From NCBI GenBank assembly GCA_029961685.1, contig JARWKL010000006.1, positions 17,857,276-17,921,275 of the forward strand: a stretch of DNA of 64,000 bases, given 5' to 3'. The notes beneath the pieces were generated by a model. That model did no database searches, had not been told where the DNA came from, and was given only the letters and a program-made list of their open reading frames with translations. Shown piece after piece: positions 1 to 14,916 of this stretch. The DNA comes from Aristolochia californica (taxonomy: Eukaryota > Streptophyta > Magnoliopsida > Piperales > Aristolochiaceae). A program made the position numbers and the translations under genes. Position 1 is the stretch's first letter; every line of letters starts with the position of its first letter.

Positions 1-3000
1 CACAAATACTTTTTGGAATTTTCTCTCTCAACATTTGTGCATTTCTATTTTGGATGTTCAATTTTTTTTCAAGTCCAAACTTTAGTTTTCACTCTCCCAT
101 TTTTCTCGTAAACAAAAAGATAAGAAAAATATATCACAACAAAATGAAAATTTAAGAGTTTATGTATGCAAAAAATTGAAAATTATAATAAATGTAAGTG
201 AAGAAAATTATTTCACTCACTAAAAAGGAACACCAAAGTTTTTTTATCCATGTTTGGGAAATTTCACTTGTACAACCCCTAATTACTTAGTGGAAATTTA
301 TAAATAAGAGATTTCTAATTGATCCTAACATGTTTTAAATGTGGATATGCATGCCTAAAACATGTTGAAGGTGCAAATGACCTTATGATCTAAAAATTTT
401 GAGTAGAAAAAATTAAATTCTCAACTTAATGTGCGGTGGGAAATTTACCAGAGCCAAACAACCCACTTTTTGCCTATTTAACAATAAACGGACCTAACAA
501 CCATAGATCATCATAATTTTTTTGATCGATTAGTAATGTGTAACGGCTATAATTTCTCTTAGAAATGACTCATGGTTTGGGAGTCAACACTCACTTAAAA
601 ATGCTTCGCCCCCCTTTTTCGATGACTGCAAAACCTAATATATAAAAAACTAAAAGAGTTGACGATCCTTAAACATCACAAATTTCTCTCAGCATTTTTG
701 CATTTTCATTTTGGATGATAAATTTGCTTTCAAATCCAAATTTGAGTTTTCACTCTCCCATTTTTTTCGTAAACAAAAAGATAAGGCAAGTAGACCACTA
801 CAAAATAAAAATTTTAGAATTTATGTTTGCAAAAAATTGAAAACTATAATAAATGTAAGTGAAGAAAATTATTTCCAGATTTAAATTTGAACGCCAAAGT
901 TTTGTTATCCATGTTCGGGAAATTCGACTAGTACAACCCGTAAAAGCTTGGTGGAATTTTATAAGAAAGATATTTCTAATTGATCCTAACATGTTTTAAA
1001 TGTGGATATGCATGCTTGAAATATGTTGAAGATGCAAATGACCTAATGATCCAAAATTTTCAAGGAGTAGAAAAAATTAAATTCTCAAGTTAAAGAACGG
1101 TGGGATATTAACCAGATCCAAAGAACACACTTTTTGCCTATTTTACAATTAATGGACCTTCCAATCATAGATCATCTAAAATGTTTTGATCGATTAATGA
1201 TGTGTAATGACTATAATGTTTGTTAGTAATGACTTATGGTTTGAGAGTCAACACTCAGTTAAAAATGCCTCGCCCCCCCTTTTCTGAATATTTCAAAACC
1301 TAATATATAAAAAACTAAAAGAGTATACGATCCTTAAAAATCACAGATACTTTTTGGAATTATCTTCTCTCAGCATTTGTGCATTTCCATTTCGGATGTT
1401 CAATTTTTTATCAATTCCAAACTTGAGGTTTCACTCTCCCGTTTTTCTCATAAACAAAAAGATAACGCAAATAGATCACAACAAAATTAAAATTTTAGAG
1501 TTTATGTATGCAAATAAATTTTAAACTATCATATTTGTAAGTTAAGAAAATTGTGTCACACACTAAAAATGAACACCAAAGTTTTGCTATCCATGGTTGG
1601 GAAATTCCACTAGTACAACCCCTAAAAGCTTGGTGGAATTTTATAAGAAAGAGATTTCTAATTGATCCTAACATGTTTTAAATGTGGATATGCATGCCTG
1701 AAACATGTTGAAGATGCAAATGACCTAATGATCAAACAATTTCAAGGAGTAGAAAAAATTAAATTCTCTCGTTAACTAGTGGTGGGATATTTACCAGAGC
1801 GAAACAACCCACTTTTTGCCTATTTTACAATAAAAGGATGTAACAATCATAGATCATCGTAAATGTATTGATCGATTAATGATGTGTAACAGCTACAAAT
1901 TTTGATAGAAATGACTTATGGTTTGGGAGTCAACACTCAATTAAAATTGCCACGCCCCCCCTTTTTCGATGATTGCAAAACCTCATATATAAAAAACAAA
2001 AAGAGTTTAAAATCCTTAAAAATCTCAAATCCTTTTTGAAATTTTCTCTCTCAGCATTTGTGCATTTCCATTTTGGATGTTCAATTTTTTTTCAAATCCA
2101 AACTTGAGTTTTCACTCTCCCATTTTTCTCGTAAACAAAAAGATATGGCAAATAGATCTCAACAAAATGAAAATTTTAAAGTTTATGTATGCAAAAAATT
2201 GAAAACTATTATAAATGTAACTGAAGAAAATTATTTCTCGCACTAAAAATGTACTCGAAAATTTTGTTATCCATGTTTTGGAAATTCCCCTAGTACAACC
2301 CCTAATAGTTTGGTGGAATTTTATAAGAAAGAGATTTCTAATTGATCCTAACATGTTTTAAATGTGGTGGATATGCATGCCTGAAACATGTTGAAGATGC
2401 AAATGTCCTAATGATCCAAATATTTCAAGGAGTAGAAAAAAATAAATTCTCAAGTTAACGTGCGGTGGGATATTTACTAGAGCCAAACAACCCACTTTTG
2501 CCAATTTTTTTAAAAGCGGACCTACCAATCATAGATCAGCGTAAATGTTTTGATTGATTAATGATGTGTAACAGCTATAATTTTTTTTAGAATTGACTTA
2601 TGGTTTGGAAGTCAACACTCTGTTAAAAATGCCTTGGCCCCTCTTTTCCGATTATTGCAAATCCTAACATATAAAAAACTAAAAGAGTTTAAAATTCAAA
2701 AAAATTACAGATACTTTTTTGAATTATCTCTCTCAGCATTTGTGCATTTCCATTTTAGATGTTAAATATTTTTTCAAATCCAAATTTTAGTTTTCACTCT
2801 TCCATTTTTCTCGTAAACCAAAAGATAAGCCAAATTGAACACAAAATGAAAATTTTAGAGTTTTTTTATGCAAAAAATTGAAAACTATAATAAATGTAAG
2901 TGAATAAAATTATTTCACGAACAAAAATCAACACCAAAGTTTTGTTTTCCATGTTTTGGAAATTCAACTAGTACAACCCCTAATTGCTTGGTGGAATTTT

Positions 3001-3099
3001 ATAAGAAAGAGATTGATAATTGATCTTAACATGTTTTAAATCTGGTGGATATGCATTCCCGAAACATGTTGAAGATGCAAATGACCAAATGATACAAAA

Positions 3100-3600
3100 A
3101 ATTCAAAGATCATCGTCAATTTTTTGTTTGATTAATGATGTGTAATGGCTATTATTTTTCTTAGAAATGACTTATGGTTTGGGAACAGACACTCAGATAA
3201 AAATTCCTCGCCCCTCATTTTCTGATGATTGAAACCAAATATATAAAAAACTAAAAGAGTTTACAATCCTAAAAATCACAGATGCTTTTTGGAATTATCT
3301 CTCTCAGCATTTGTGCATTTCTATTTTGGATGTTCAATTTTTTTTCAAATCCAAACTTGAATTTTCACTCTCCCATTTTTATCATAAAAAAAAAAAGATA
3401 AGGCAAATAGATCACAAAAAAATTAAAATTTTAGAGTTTATGTATGCATAAAATTTAAAAATATAATAAATGTAAGTAAATAAAATTATTTCACGCACTA
3501 AAAATGAATAATAATGTTTTGTTATCCATGTTTGGGAAATACACTAGTATTTCCCGTAATAGCTTGGTGGAATTTTATAAGAAAGAGATTTACAAAAAGT
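3100..3600 (+). repeat. Two consecutive units with internal deletions
   Basis: Near 3,105 AAAAAATTCAA joins AGATCATCG, losing about 110 bp. Near 3,591 GAAAGAGATTT joins ACAAAAAGTGG, losing about 170 bp, with TTT at the joint. These give the short anchor intervals 571 and 511. Confidence 0.85.
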
Positions 3601-4421
3601 GGACCAAACAATCATTGATCATCTTAAATGTTTTGATCGATTAATGATGTGTAACGGCTATAATTTTTCTTAGAAATGACTTCTTCTTTGGGAGTCAACA
3701 CCCAGTTAAAAATGCCTCGCTCCACTTTTCTAATGATTGCAAAACTTAATATATTAAAAACTAAAAGACTTTAAAATCTTTAAAAATCATAGATACTGTT
3801 TTGAATTATTGCTCTCTGCATTTGTGCATTTCCATTTTGGATGTTCAATTTTTTTTTCAAATCCTAACTTGAGTTTTCACTCTCCCATTTTTCTCGTAAA
3901 CAAAATGATAAGGCAAATATAGATCACAAAAAAATGAAAATATTATAGTTTATGTATGCAAAAAAATGAAAACTATAATAAATGTAAGTGAAGAAAATTA
4001 TTTCACACACTAAAAATGAACTCCAAAATTTTGTTATCCATGTTTGGGAAATTCCCCTAGTACAACCCCTAATAGCTTGGTGGAATTTTATAAGAAAGAG
4101 ATTTCTAATTCATCCTCACATGTTTTAAATGTGGTGGATATGCATGCCTGAATCATGTTGAAGATGCAAATGACCAAATGATACAAAAAATTCAAGGAGT
4201 AGAAAAAATTAAATTCTCATGTTAACGTGTGGTGGGATATTTACCAGAACCAAACAACCCACTTTTTGCCTATTTACGAATAGTGGACATGACAATCATA
4301 GATCAGCATAAATTTTTTGAATGATTAATGACGTGTGATGGCTATAAGTTTTGTTAGAAATGAGTTATGGTTTGGGAGTCAACACTTAGTTGAAAATGCC
4401 TCTCCCACACACCCCGCTCTC

Positions 4422-4422
<1 letters not shown>

Positions 4423-4453
<31 letters not shown>
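4423..4453 (+). repeat. C-tract, 31 C
   Basis: Uninterrupted C run in the C-rich block of the unit, preceded by CCTCTCCCACACACCCCGCTC. Confidence 0.95.
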
Positions 4454-4456
<3 letters not shown>

Positions 4457-7199
4457 TTTTGTTGATTGCAAAACCTAATATATAGAAAAAATAAAAGAGT
4501 TTTACAATCATTAAAAATCACAGATACTTTTTGGAATTACATCCCTCAGCATTTGTGCATTTCAATTTTAGATGTTAAATTTTTTTTGAAATCCAAACTT
4601 GAGTTTTCACTCTCCCATTTTATCTCATAAACAAAAAGATATGGCAAATAGATCACAAAAAAATAAAAATTTTAGTGTTTATGCATGCAAAAAATTAAAA
4701 ACTATAATAAATGTAAATGAAGCAAATTATTTCTCGCACTAAAAATGAACACCAAAGTTTTGTTACCCATGTTTGGGAAATTCCACTAGTACAACCCCAA
4801 AGACCTTGGTGGAATTTTATAAGAAAGAGATTTCTAAATGAACCTAACATGTTTTAAATGTGGTGGATATGCATGCCTGAAACATGTTGAAGATGCAAAT
4901 GACCTAATGATCCAAAAATAACGAGTAGAAAAAATAAATTCTCAATTGAATGTTCGGCGGGATATTTACCAAACAACCCACTTTTTGCCTATTTTACAAA
5001 AAGCGGACATAACAATCATAGATCATCGTAAATGATTTATTTGATTAACTATGTGTAATGGCTATAATTTTTGTTAGAAATGACTTATGGATTTGGAGTC
5101 TACATTAAGTTAAAATTTCCTCGCCCCTGCTTTTCTGATGATGGCAAAACCTAATATAAAAAAAACTAAAAGAGTTTACAATCCTTAAAAAACACAGATA
5201 CTTTTTGAAATTATCTATCTCAGCATTTGTACATTTCCATTGTGGATGTTCAATTTTTTTTCAAATCCAAACTTCAGTTTTCACTCACCCATTTTTCTCA
5301 TAAACAAAAACATTAGGCAAATAGGTTGCAACAAAATTAAAAATTTTGAGTTTATGTATGCAAAAAATTGAAAAAAATAATTAATGTAAATAAAGAAAAT
5401 TATTTCACACACTAAAAATGAACACCAAACTTTTGTTATCCCGGTTTGGGAAATTCCACTAGTACAACCCCTAATAGCTTGGTGGAATTTTATAAGAAAG
5501 AGATTTCTAATTGATCCTAATATGTTTTAAATGTGGTGGATATGCATGCCTGAAACATATTGAAGATGCAAATGACATAATAATCCAAAAATTTCAAGGA
5601 GTAGAAAAAAATAAATTCTCAAGTTAACGTGCAGTAGGATATTTACCAGAGCCAAACTACCCACTATTTACCTATTTTACAAAAAGTGAACCTAATAATC
5701 ACAAATCAGCGTAAATGTTTTGACCAATTAACGATGTGTAATGGCTATATGTTTTTTTAGAAATAACTTATGGTTTGGGAATCATTATTCAGTTAAAAAT
5801 GCCTCGCCTCCCCTTTTTCGGTGATTGCAAAACCCAATATATAAAAAATAAAAGAGTTTACAATCCTTAAAAATCACAAATACTTTTTGGAATTATCTCT
5901 CTCAGCATTTGTGCATTTCCATTTTGGATGTTCATTTTTTTTTCAAATCCAAACTTGATTTTTCACTCCCATTTTTCTCGTAAATAAAAATATAAGGCAA
6001 ATAGATCACAACAAAATGAAAATTTTAGATTTTATGTGTGCAAAATATTGAAAACTAACAAAAATGTAAGTGAAGAAAATTATTTCTCGCAATAAAAATG
6101 AACACCACAGTTTTGTTATCCATGTTTGGGAAATCCCACTAGTACTACCCCTAATAGATGTGTAGAATTGTATAAGAAAAAGATTTCTAATTGATCCTAA
6201 CATGTTTTAAAAGTGGTGGATATGCATGCAAGAAACATGTTGAAGATGCAAATGACCTAATGATCCAAAAATTTCAAGGAGTACGTACCAAAGCCAAACA
6301 ATCCACTTTTAGCCTATTTTACAAAAAGTGGACCTGACAATCACAGATCAGTGTAATGTTTTAATCGATTAATGACGATTTTTGTTAGAAATGACTTATG
6401 GTTTGGGAGTCAACACTCAGTTAAAAATGCCTCGCCCCCTTTTACGATGATTGCAAAACCTAATATATAAAAAACTAAAAGAGTTTACAATCCTTAAAAA
6501 TCACAGATACTTTTTGGAATTATCTCTCTCAGCATTTCAGCATTTCCATTTTGGATGTTCAATGTTTTTTTCAAATCCAAACTTGAATTTCACTCTCCCA
6601 TTTTTCTCGTAAACAAAAAGATAAGGCAAATATATCACAACAAAATGAAAATTTTAAAGTTTATGTATGCAAACAAATGAAAACAAAAATAAATGTACGT
6701 AAAGAAAATTATGTCACTGACTAAAAATGAACACCAAAGTTTTGTTATCCATGTTTGGAAAATTCCACTAGTACAACCCATAATAGCATTGTTGAATTTT
6801 ATAAGAAAAAGATTTCTAATTGATCCTAACTTGTTTTAAATGTGGTGGATATGCATGCCTAAAACATGTTGAGGATGCAAATGACCTAATGATCCAAAAA
6901 TTTTTAGAAGTAGAAAAAATTAAATTCTCAAGATAACGTGCGGTGGGATATTTACCAGAGCCAAACAACCCACTTTTTGTGTATTTTTTAAAAAGTGGAC
7001 CTAAAATTAATAGATCAGAGTAAATGTTTTGATCGATTAATGATGTGTAATGGCTATAATTTTTGTTAGAATTTACTTATGGTTTGGCAGTCAACACTTA
7101 GTTAAAACTGCCTCGGTCCCCCCTTTTTTTATGATTGCAAAACCAAATATTTAAAAAACTAAAAGAGTTTACAATTCAAAAAAATCACAGATAGTTTTT

Positions 7200-7270
7200 G
7201 GAATTATCTCTCTCAGCATTTGTGCATTTCCAAATTTGAGTTTTCGCTCTCAAAGATATGGCAAATTGAA
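7200..7270 (+). repeat. Unit lacking its anchor block
   Basis: GCATTTCC joins AAATTTGAGTTTTCGC, removing GGATGTTCAA and the T-run. A second small loss follows at 7,250, where CTCTC joins AAAGATATGG. Confidence 0.85.
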
Positions 7271-7747
7271 CACAATTAAGTGAAATTTTAGAGTTTTTTT
7301 ATGCTAAAAATTGTAAACTATAATAAATGTAAGTGAAGAAAATTATTTCACGCACTAAAAATGAACACCAATGTTATGTTATCCATGTGTGTAAAATTCC
7401 ACTAGTACAACCCCTAATACCTTGATGAAATTTTATAAGAAAGATATTTCTAATTGATCCTAACATGTTTTAAGTGTCATGGATATGCATACCTGAAACA
7501 TGTTGAAGATGCAAATGGCCAAATGATCCAAAAATTTCAAGTAGAAAAAAATTAAATTCTCATGTTAACTTGCGGTGGGATATTTACTAGAGCCAGACAA
7601 CCCACTTTTTGCCTATTTTACAAAACAGCGGACCTAACAATCATAGATCAGTGAAAATGTTTTGATTGATTAATGATGTGTAATGGCTATAAGTTTTGTT
7701 AAAATTACTTATGGTTTGGGAGTCAACACTATGTTAAAAGTTCCTCG

Positions 7748-7762
7748 CCCCCCCCCCCCCCC
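7748..7762 (+). repeat. C-tract, 15 C
   Basis: Directly after GTTCCTCG, followed by TCTCCTTCTTAG. Confidence 0.95.
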
Positions 7763-10700
7763 TCTCCTTCTTAGACGATTGCAGAACCTAATATATAAAA
7801 AACTCAAAGAGTTTACAATCTTTTCAAATCACATATGCTTTTTGGAATTAGCTCCCTCAACAATTACTGCACTTCAATTTTGGATGTAAATTTTTTTTTC
7901 AAATCCAAACTTCAGTTTTCACTCTCCCATATTTTCTCGTAAACAAAAAGATATGGCAAATAGATCACAAAACAATGACAATTTTAGAGTTAATGGATGC
8001 AAATAATTGAAAACTATAATAAATGTAAGTGAAGAAAACTTTTTCTTGCACTAAAAATGAACACCAAAGTTTTGTTATCCATTTTTGGGAAATACCATTA
8101 GTACAACCCCAAATAGCTTGGTGGAATTTTATAAGAAAGAAATTTCTAATTGATCCTAACATGTTTTAAATGTGGTGGATATGCTTACCCGAAACATGTT
8201 GAAGATGCAAATGACTTAATGATCAAAAAATTTCATGGAGTAGAAAAAATTAAATTCTCAAATTAACGTGCGGTGGGATATTTACCAGAGCCAAACAACC
8301 CACTTTTTTCCAATTTTATAAATAGCAGAGCCAAAATTCATAGATCATGGAAAATGTTTTGATCGATTAATGAAGTGTAATGACTATAATTTTTGTTATA
8401 AATGACTTATGGTTTGGGAGTCAACACTCAGCTAAATATGCCTTGGCCCCCGTTTTTCGATGATTGATAAACCTAATATATAAAAAATTAAAAGTGTTCA
8501 CAAACCTTAAAAATCACAGATACTTTTTGGAATTATCTCTCTCAAAATTTGTGCATTTCCATTTTGGATGTTCAAATTTTTTTCAAATCCAAACTTGAAT
8601 TTTCACTCTCCCATTTTTCTCGTAAACAAAAAGATATGGCAAATATATCACAAAAAATAAAAATTTTAGAGTTTATGTATCAAAAAAATAGAAAATTATA
8701 ATAAATGTAAGTAAAGAAAATTATTTCATGCACTAAAAATGAACGCCAAAGTTTTGTTTTCCATGTTTGAGAATTTCCACTAGTACAACCCCTAATAACT
8801 TGGTGGAATTTTATAAGAAATAGATTACTAATTGATCCTAACATGTTTTAAATGTGGTGGATATGCATGCCCGAAACATGTTGAAGATGCAAATGACCTA
8901 ATGATTCAAAAAATTTCAGGAGTAGAAAAAATTAAATTCTCAACTTACCGTGCGGTGGGATATTTACCATTGCCGCACAACCCACTTTTAGCCTATTTTA
9001 CAAAAAGCGGACCTAACAATCATATATTATCATGAATATTTTGATCGATTAATGATGTGTAATAACTTTAATTTTTCTTAGAAATGACTTATGGTTTGGG
9101 AGTCAACACTCTGTTAAAAATGCCTCGCCCCCCCTTTTCCGATGATATGAAAACCTAATATATAAAAACTAAAAGACTTTAAAATCCTTAGAAATCACAA
9201 ATAATTTTTGGTATTATCTCTCTCTGCATTAGTGCATTTCTATTTTGGATGTTCAATTTTTTTTCAAATCCAAACTTGAGTTTTCTCTCTCCCATTTTTC
9301 TCGTAAACAAGAAGATAAGGCAAAAAGATTGTAAAAAAATAAAAAATTTAGAGTTTACTTATGCAAATAATTGAAAACTATAATAAATGTAAGTAAAGAA
9401 AATTATTTCAGGCACGAAAAATGAACACCAAAGTTTTGTTATCCATGTTTGGGAAATTCCACTAGTACAACCCCTAGTAGCTTGGTGGAATTTTATAAGA
9501 AAGTGATTTCTAATTGATCCTAACATGTTTTAAATGTGGTGGATACACATGCCTGGAACATGTTGAAGATGCAAATGACCTAAGGATCCAAAAATTTCAA
9601 GGAGTAGAAAAAAATTAAATTCTCAAGTTAACGTGCGGTGGGATTCTTATGAGAGCCAAATAACCCACTTTTTGCCTAAGATCAGCGCAAATGTTTTGAT
9701 TGATTAATGATGGGTAACGGCTATAATTTTTGTGTGAAATGACTAATGATTTGGGAGTCAACACTCAGTTAAAAATGCCTTGTCCCCCCTTTTTCGATGA
9801 TTGCAAAACCTAATATATAAAAACTAAAAGAGTTTACAATCCTTAAAAATCACAGATACTTTTTGGAATTATCTCTCTCAGCTTTTGTGCATTTCCATTT
9901 TGGATGTTAATTTTTTTTTCAAATCCAAACTTGAATTTTTACCCTCCCATTTTTCTCTTAAACAAAAAGATATGGCAAATAGATCATAGCAAAATGAAAA
10001 TTGTAGAGTTTATGTATGCAAAAAATGTAAAACTATAATAAATTTAAGTGAAGAAAATTATTTCTCGAACTAAATATGAACACCAAAGTTTTGTCAACCA
10101 TGTTTGGCAAATTTCACTAGTACAACCCCTAATAGCTTGGTGGAATTATATAAGAAAGGGATTTCTAACTGATCCTAACATGTTATAAATTTGGTGGATA
10201 TGCATGCCCAAAATATGTTGAAGATGCAAATGACCTAATGATCCAAACATTTCAAGGAGTAGAAAAAACTAAATTCTCAAGTTAACGGGCAGTGGGATAT
10301 TTACCAGAGCCAAACAACACACTTTTTACCTATTTTGTAAAAAGCGGACCTAACAATCATACATCTGTATAAATATTTTGATCGATTAATGATGTGTAAC
10401 GATTATAATTTTTGTTAGAAATGACTTATGTCTTGGGAGTCAACACTCAGTTCAAAATGTCTCGGCCCTCCTTTTCCGATGATTCCAAAACCTAATATAT
10501 AAAACACTAAAAGAGTTTACAATCCTTAAAAATCACAGATATGTTTTGGAATTATCTCTCTTAGTATTTGTTCATTTCCATTTTGGATGTTCAATTTTTT
10601 TTCAAAGCCAAACTTGAGTTTTCACTCTCCCATTTTTATTGCAAACAAAAAGATAAGGAAAATAGATCACAACAAAATGAAAATTTAAGAGTTTATGCAT

Positions 10701-11884
10701 GCAAAAAATTGAAATCTATAATAAATTTAAGTGAAGAAAATTATTTCACGCACTAAAAATGAACACCAAAGTTTTGTTATCCATGTTTGGGAAATTCTAC
10801 TAGTACACCAACTAATAGCTTGGTGGAATTTTATAAGAAAGCAATTTCTAATTGATCCTAACATGTTTTAAATGTGGTGGATTTGCATCCCTGAAACATG
10901 TTGAAGATGCAAATAACATAATGATCCAAAAATTTCAAGTAGTAAAAAAAATTAAATTCTCAAGTTAATGTGCAGTTGGATATTTACCAGAGCCAAACAA
11001 CCCACTTTTTGCCTATTTTAAAAAACTCTGGCCTAACATAGATCAGTGTAAATGTTTTGATCGATTCATGATGTTCAACGGCTATAATTTTTCTTAGAAA
11101 TGACTTATAGTTTGGGAGTAAACACTTAGTTAAAACTGCCTCGCCCCCTTTTCCGATGATTGCAACACTTAATATATAAAAAAACTAAAAGAGTTTACAA
11201 TTCTTTAAAATGAGAGATACTTTTTTGAATGATCTTTCACAGCATTTGTGCATTTCCATTTTGGAAGTTAATTTTTTTTCAAATCCAAACTTGATTTTCA
11301 CTCTCCCATTTTTTACGTAAACAAAAAGATAAGTCAGATAAATCGCAAAAAAATAAAAATTTTAGAGTTTATGTATGCAAAAAATTGAAATCTATGATAT
11401 ATGTAAGTGAAAAAAATGATTTAACGCACTAAAAATGAACACCAAATTTTTGGTATCCATTTTGTGAAATTCCACTAGTACAACCCCTAATAGCTTGGTG
11501 GAATTTAATAAGAAAGTGATTTCTAATTGATCCTCACATGTTTTAAATGTGGTGGATTTGCATGCCTGAAACATGTTGAAGAAGCAAATCACATAATGAT
11601 CCAACAAATTCAAGGAGTAAAAAAAATTAAATTCTCTAGTTAATATTCGGTGGGATATTTACCAGAGCCAAACAACCCACTTTTTGCCTATTTTACAAAA
11701 AGTTGGCCTAACAATCATAGATCAGCGTAAATGTTTTGATCGATTAATGATGTGTAGCGGCTATAATTTTTGTTAGAAATGACTTTTGGTTTGGGAGTCA
11801 ACACTCAATTAAAACTACCTCGCCCCCTTTTTCGATGATTGTAAAACCTAATATATAAAAAACTAAAACTGTTTACAGTCCTTA

Positions 11885-12440
11885 AAAATCACATATAGCT
11901 TGGTAGAATTTTATAAAAAGAGATTTCTAATTAATGCCAACATATTTTAAATGTGGTGGATATGCATGCCCGAAACATGTTGAAGAAGCAAATGACCTAA
12001 TGATCCAAAAATTTCAAGGAGTAGAAAAAATTAAATTCTCAAGTTAACGTGCGATGGGATATTTACCAGAGCCAAACAACCCACTTTTAGCCTATTTGAC
12101 CAAAAGTGGCCCTAAAAATCATAGATCATCGAAAATGTTTTGATCGATTAATGATGTGTAACCGCTATTATTTTTGTTAGAAATGACTTATGGTTTGGGA
12201 GTCAACACTCAGTTAAAAATGCATCGCCCTGCCTTTTCCGATGATTGCAAAACATAATATATAAAAAACTAAAAGAGTTTAATATCCTTAAAAATCACAA
12301 ATGCATTTTGGAATTATCTCTCTCAGCATTTGTGCATTTCCATTTTGGATGTTCAATTATTTTTCAAATCCAAACTTGAGTTTTCATTCTCCCATTTATC
12401 TCGTAAAAAAAAAGATAAGGCAAAAAGACAATGAAGAAAA
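11885..12440 (+). repeat. Collapsed unit followed by a unit with a 62-bp deletion
   Basis: At about 11,895 CACATATA joins GCTTGGTAG, removing roughly 280 bp including the anchor. In the next unit GCAAAAAGACA joins ATGAAGAAAATT near 12,430. Confidence 0.85.
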
Positions 12441-14851
12441 TTATTTCATGCACTAAAAATGAACACCAAAGTTTTGTTATTCATGTTTGGGAAATTCCAC
12501 TAGTACAAGCCCTAATAGCTTGGTGGAATTTTATAAAAAGAGATTTCTAATTGATCCTAACATATTTTAAATGTGGTGGATATGCATGCCCGAAACTTGT
12601 TGAAGATGCGAATGACCTAATGATCCAAAACTTTCAAGGAGTGGAAAAAAATAAATTCTCAAGTTAACGTGCGGTGGGATATTTACCAGAGCCAAACAAC
12701 CCACTTTTTGCCTATTTTACAAAAACTGGACCTAATAATCATTGATCATCGTAAATGTTTTTATTGATTAATGATGTGTAACGGATATAATTTTTGTTAT
12801 AAATGAATTATGGTTTGGGAGTCAACACTCAGTTTAAAATTCCTCACCTACCTTTTTCTAATGATAGCAAAACCTATATATAAAAAACTTAAAGAGTTTA
12901 CAACCCTTAAATTTCCCAGATACGTTTTTGAATTATCTCTCTCAGCATTTGTGCATTTCCATTTTTTATGTTCAATTTTTTTTCAAACCCAAAGTTGAGT
13001 TTTCTTTCTCCCATTTTTCACCTAAACAAAAAGATAAGGAAAATTGATTACAACAAAATGAAAATTTCAGAGTTTCTGTATGCAATATATTGAAAAATAT
13101 AATAAATTTAAGTGAAGAAAATCATTTGACGCACTAGAAGTGAACAACATTATTTTGTTATCCAAGTGTGAAAAATTCCGCTAGTACAACCCATAATAGT
13201 TTTGTGGAAATTTATAACAAAGAGATTTCTAATTAATCCTAACATGTTTTAAATCTGGTGGATATGCATGCTTGAAACATGTTGAAGATGCTAATGATCT
13301 AATGATCCAAAAATTTCAAAGAGTAGAAAAAATTAAATTCTCAAGTTAACGTGCGGTGGGATATTTACCTGAGCCAAACAACCCACTTTTTGCCTATTTT
13401 ACAAAAAATGGACCTAACTATCATAGATCTTCTTAAATACTTTGATCAATTAATGATGTGTAAGGGCTAAATGTTTTGTTAGAAATGACTTATGGTTTGG
13501 GAGTCAACACTTAGTTAAAAATCCCTCGCCCCTTCTTTTCTAATGATAGCAAAACCTAATATATAAAAAACTAAAATGTTTACAATCCTCAAAAATCACA
13601 GATACTTTTTGGAAGTATCACTCTCAGAATTTGTATGTTTCCATTTTGGATGTTTAATTTTTTTTTCAAATCCAAACTTGAGGTTTCAGTTCCCCATTTT
13701 TCTTGTAAACAAAAAGATGAGGCAAATAGATCACAACAAAATGAAAATTTTAGAGTTTATGTATGCACAAAACTGAAAACTATAATAAATGTAAGTAAAG
13801 AAAATTATTTCACGTACTAAAAATGAACACAAAAGTTTGTTTATCCATGTTTGGGAAATTTCACAAGGAATTTTATAAGAAAGAAATTTCTAATTGATCC
13901 TAACTTGTTTTAATTGTGGTGGATATGCATGCCTAAAACATGAAGAAGATACAAATGACCTAATTATAAAAAAATTTCAAGGAGTAGAAAAAACTAAATT
14001 CTCATGTTAACGTGTGGTGGGATATTTTCTAGAGCCAAACAACCCACTTTTTGCCTATTTTAAAAAAACCGGACCTAACAATCATTGATCATCATAATTG
14101 TTTTGTTCAATTGATGATGTGTAACGGCTACAATTTTTGTTAGAAATGACTTATGGTTTGGGAGTCAACACTCTATTAAAAATTCCTCACCCCCCCTTTT
14201 CTGATGATTGCAAAACCTAATATATAAAAAACTAAAAGAGTTTACAATCCGTAAAAATCACATATACGTTTTGGAATTCTCTCTCTCAGTATTTCTACAT
14301 TTCCATTTTGGATGTTCAATATTTTTTTCAAATATAAACTTGAGATTTCACTCTCCCATTTTACTCGTAAACAAAAAAATAAGGTAAATAGATCATAAAA
14401 AAATAAAAAATTTAGAGTTTATGTATGCAAAAAAATTAAAAACGATAATTAATGTAAGTGAAGAAAATTATTTCACGCACTAAAAATGAACACCAAAGTT
14501 TTTATATCCCTTTTTGGGAAATTCCAGTAGTACAACCCCTAATAGCTTGGTAGAGATTTATAAGAAAGAGATTTCTAATAGATCGTAACATGTTTTAAAT
14601 GTCGTATGCATGCCTGAAAAACGTTGAAGGTGCAAATGACCTAATGATCCAAAAATTTCAAGGAGAAGAAACAATTAAATTCGCAAGTTAACGTGTCGAG
14701 GTATATTTACCAGAGCCAACCAACCAACCTTTTGCCTATTTTACAAAAACCGGACCTAACAATCATAGATCATCATAAAATTTTTGATCGATTAATGATG
14801 TGTAATGGCTATAATATGTTAGAAATGACTTATGGTTTGGGAGTCAACATT

Positions 14852-14893
14852 CTGTTACCAATTCCTCACCTGCTGTTACCAATTCCTCACCCC
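14852..14893 (+). repeat. 21-bp tandem duplication abutting a C-tract
   Basis: CTGTTACCAATTCCTCACC occurs at 14,852 and again at 14,873; the second copy leads straight into a run of 27 C. It lies in the TCAACACTCAGTTA/C-block region of the unit. Confidence 0.85.
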
Positions 14894-14916
14894 CCCCCCC
14901 CCCCCCCCCCCCCCCC
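14890..14916 (+). repeat. C-tract, 27 C
   Basis: After the second ATTCCTCA of the 21-bp duplication, followed by TTTATCGATG. Confidence 0.95.
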
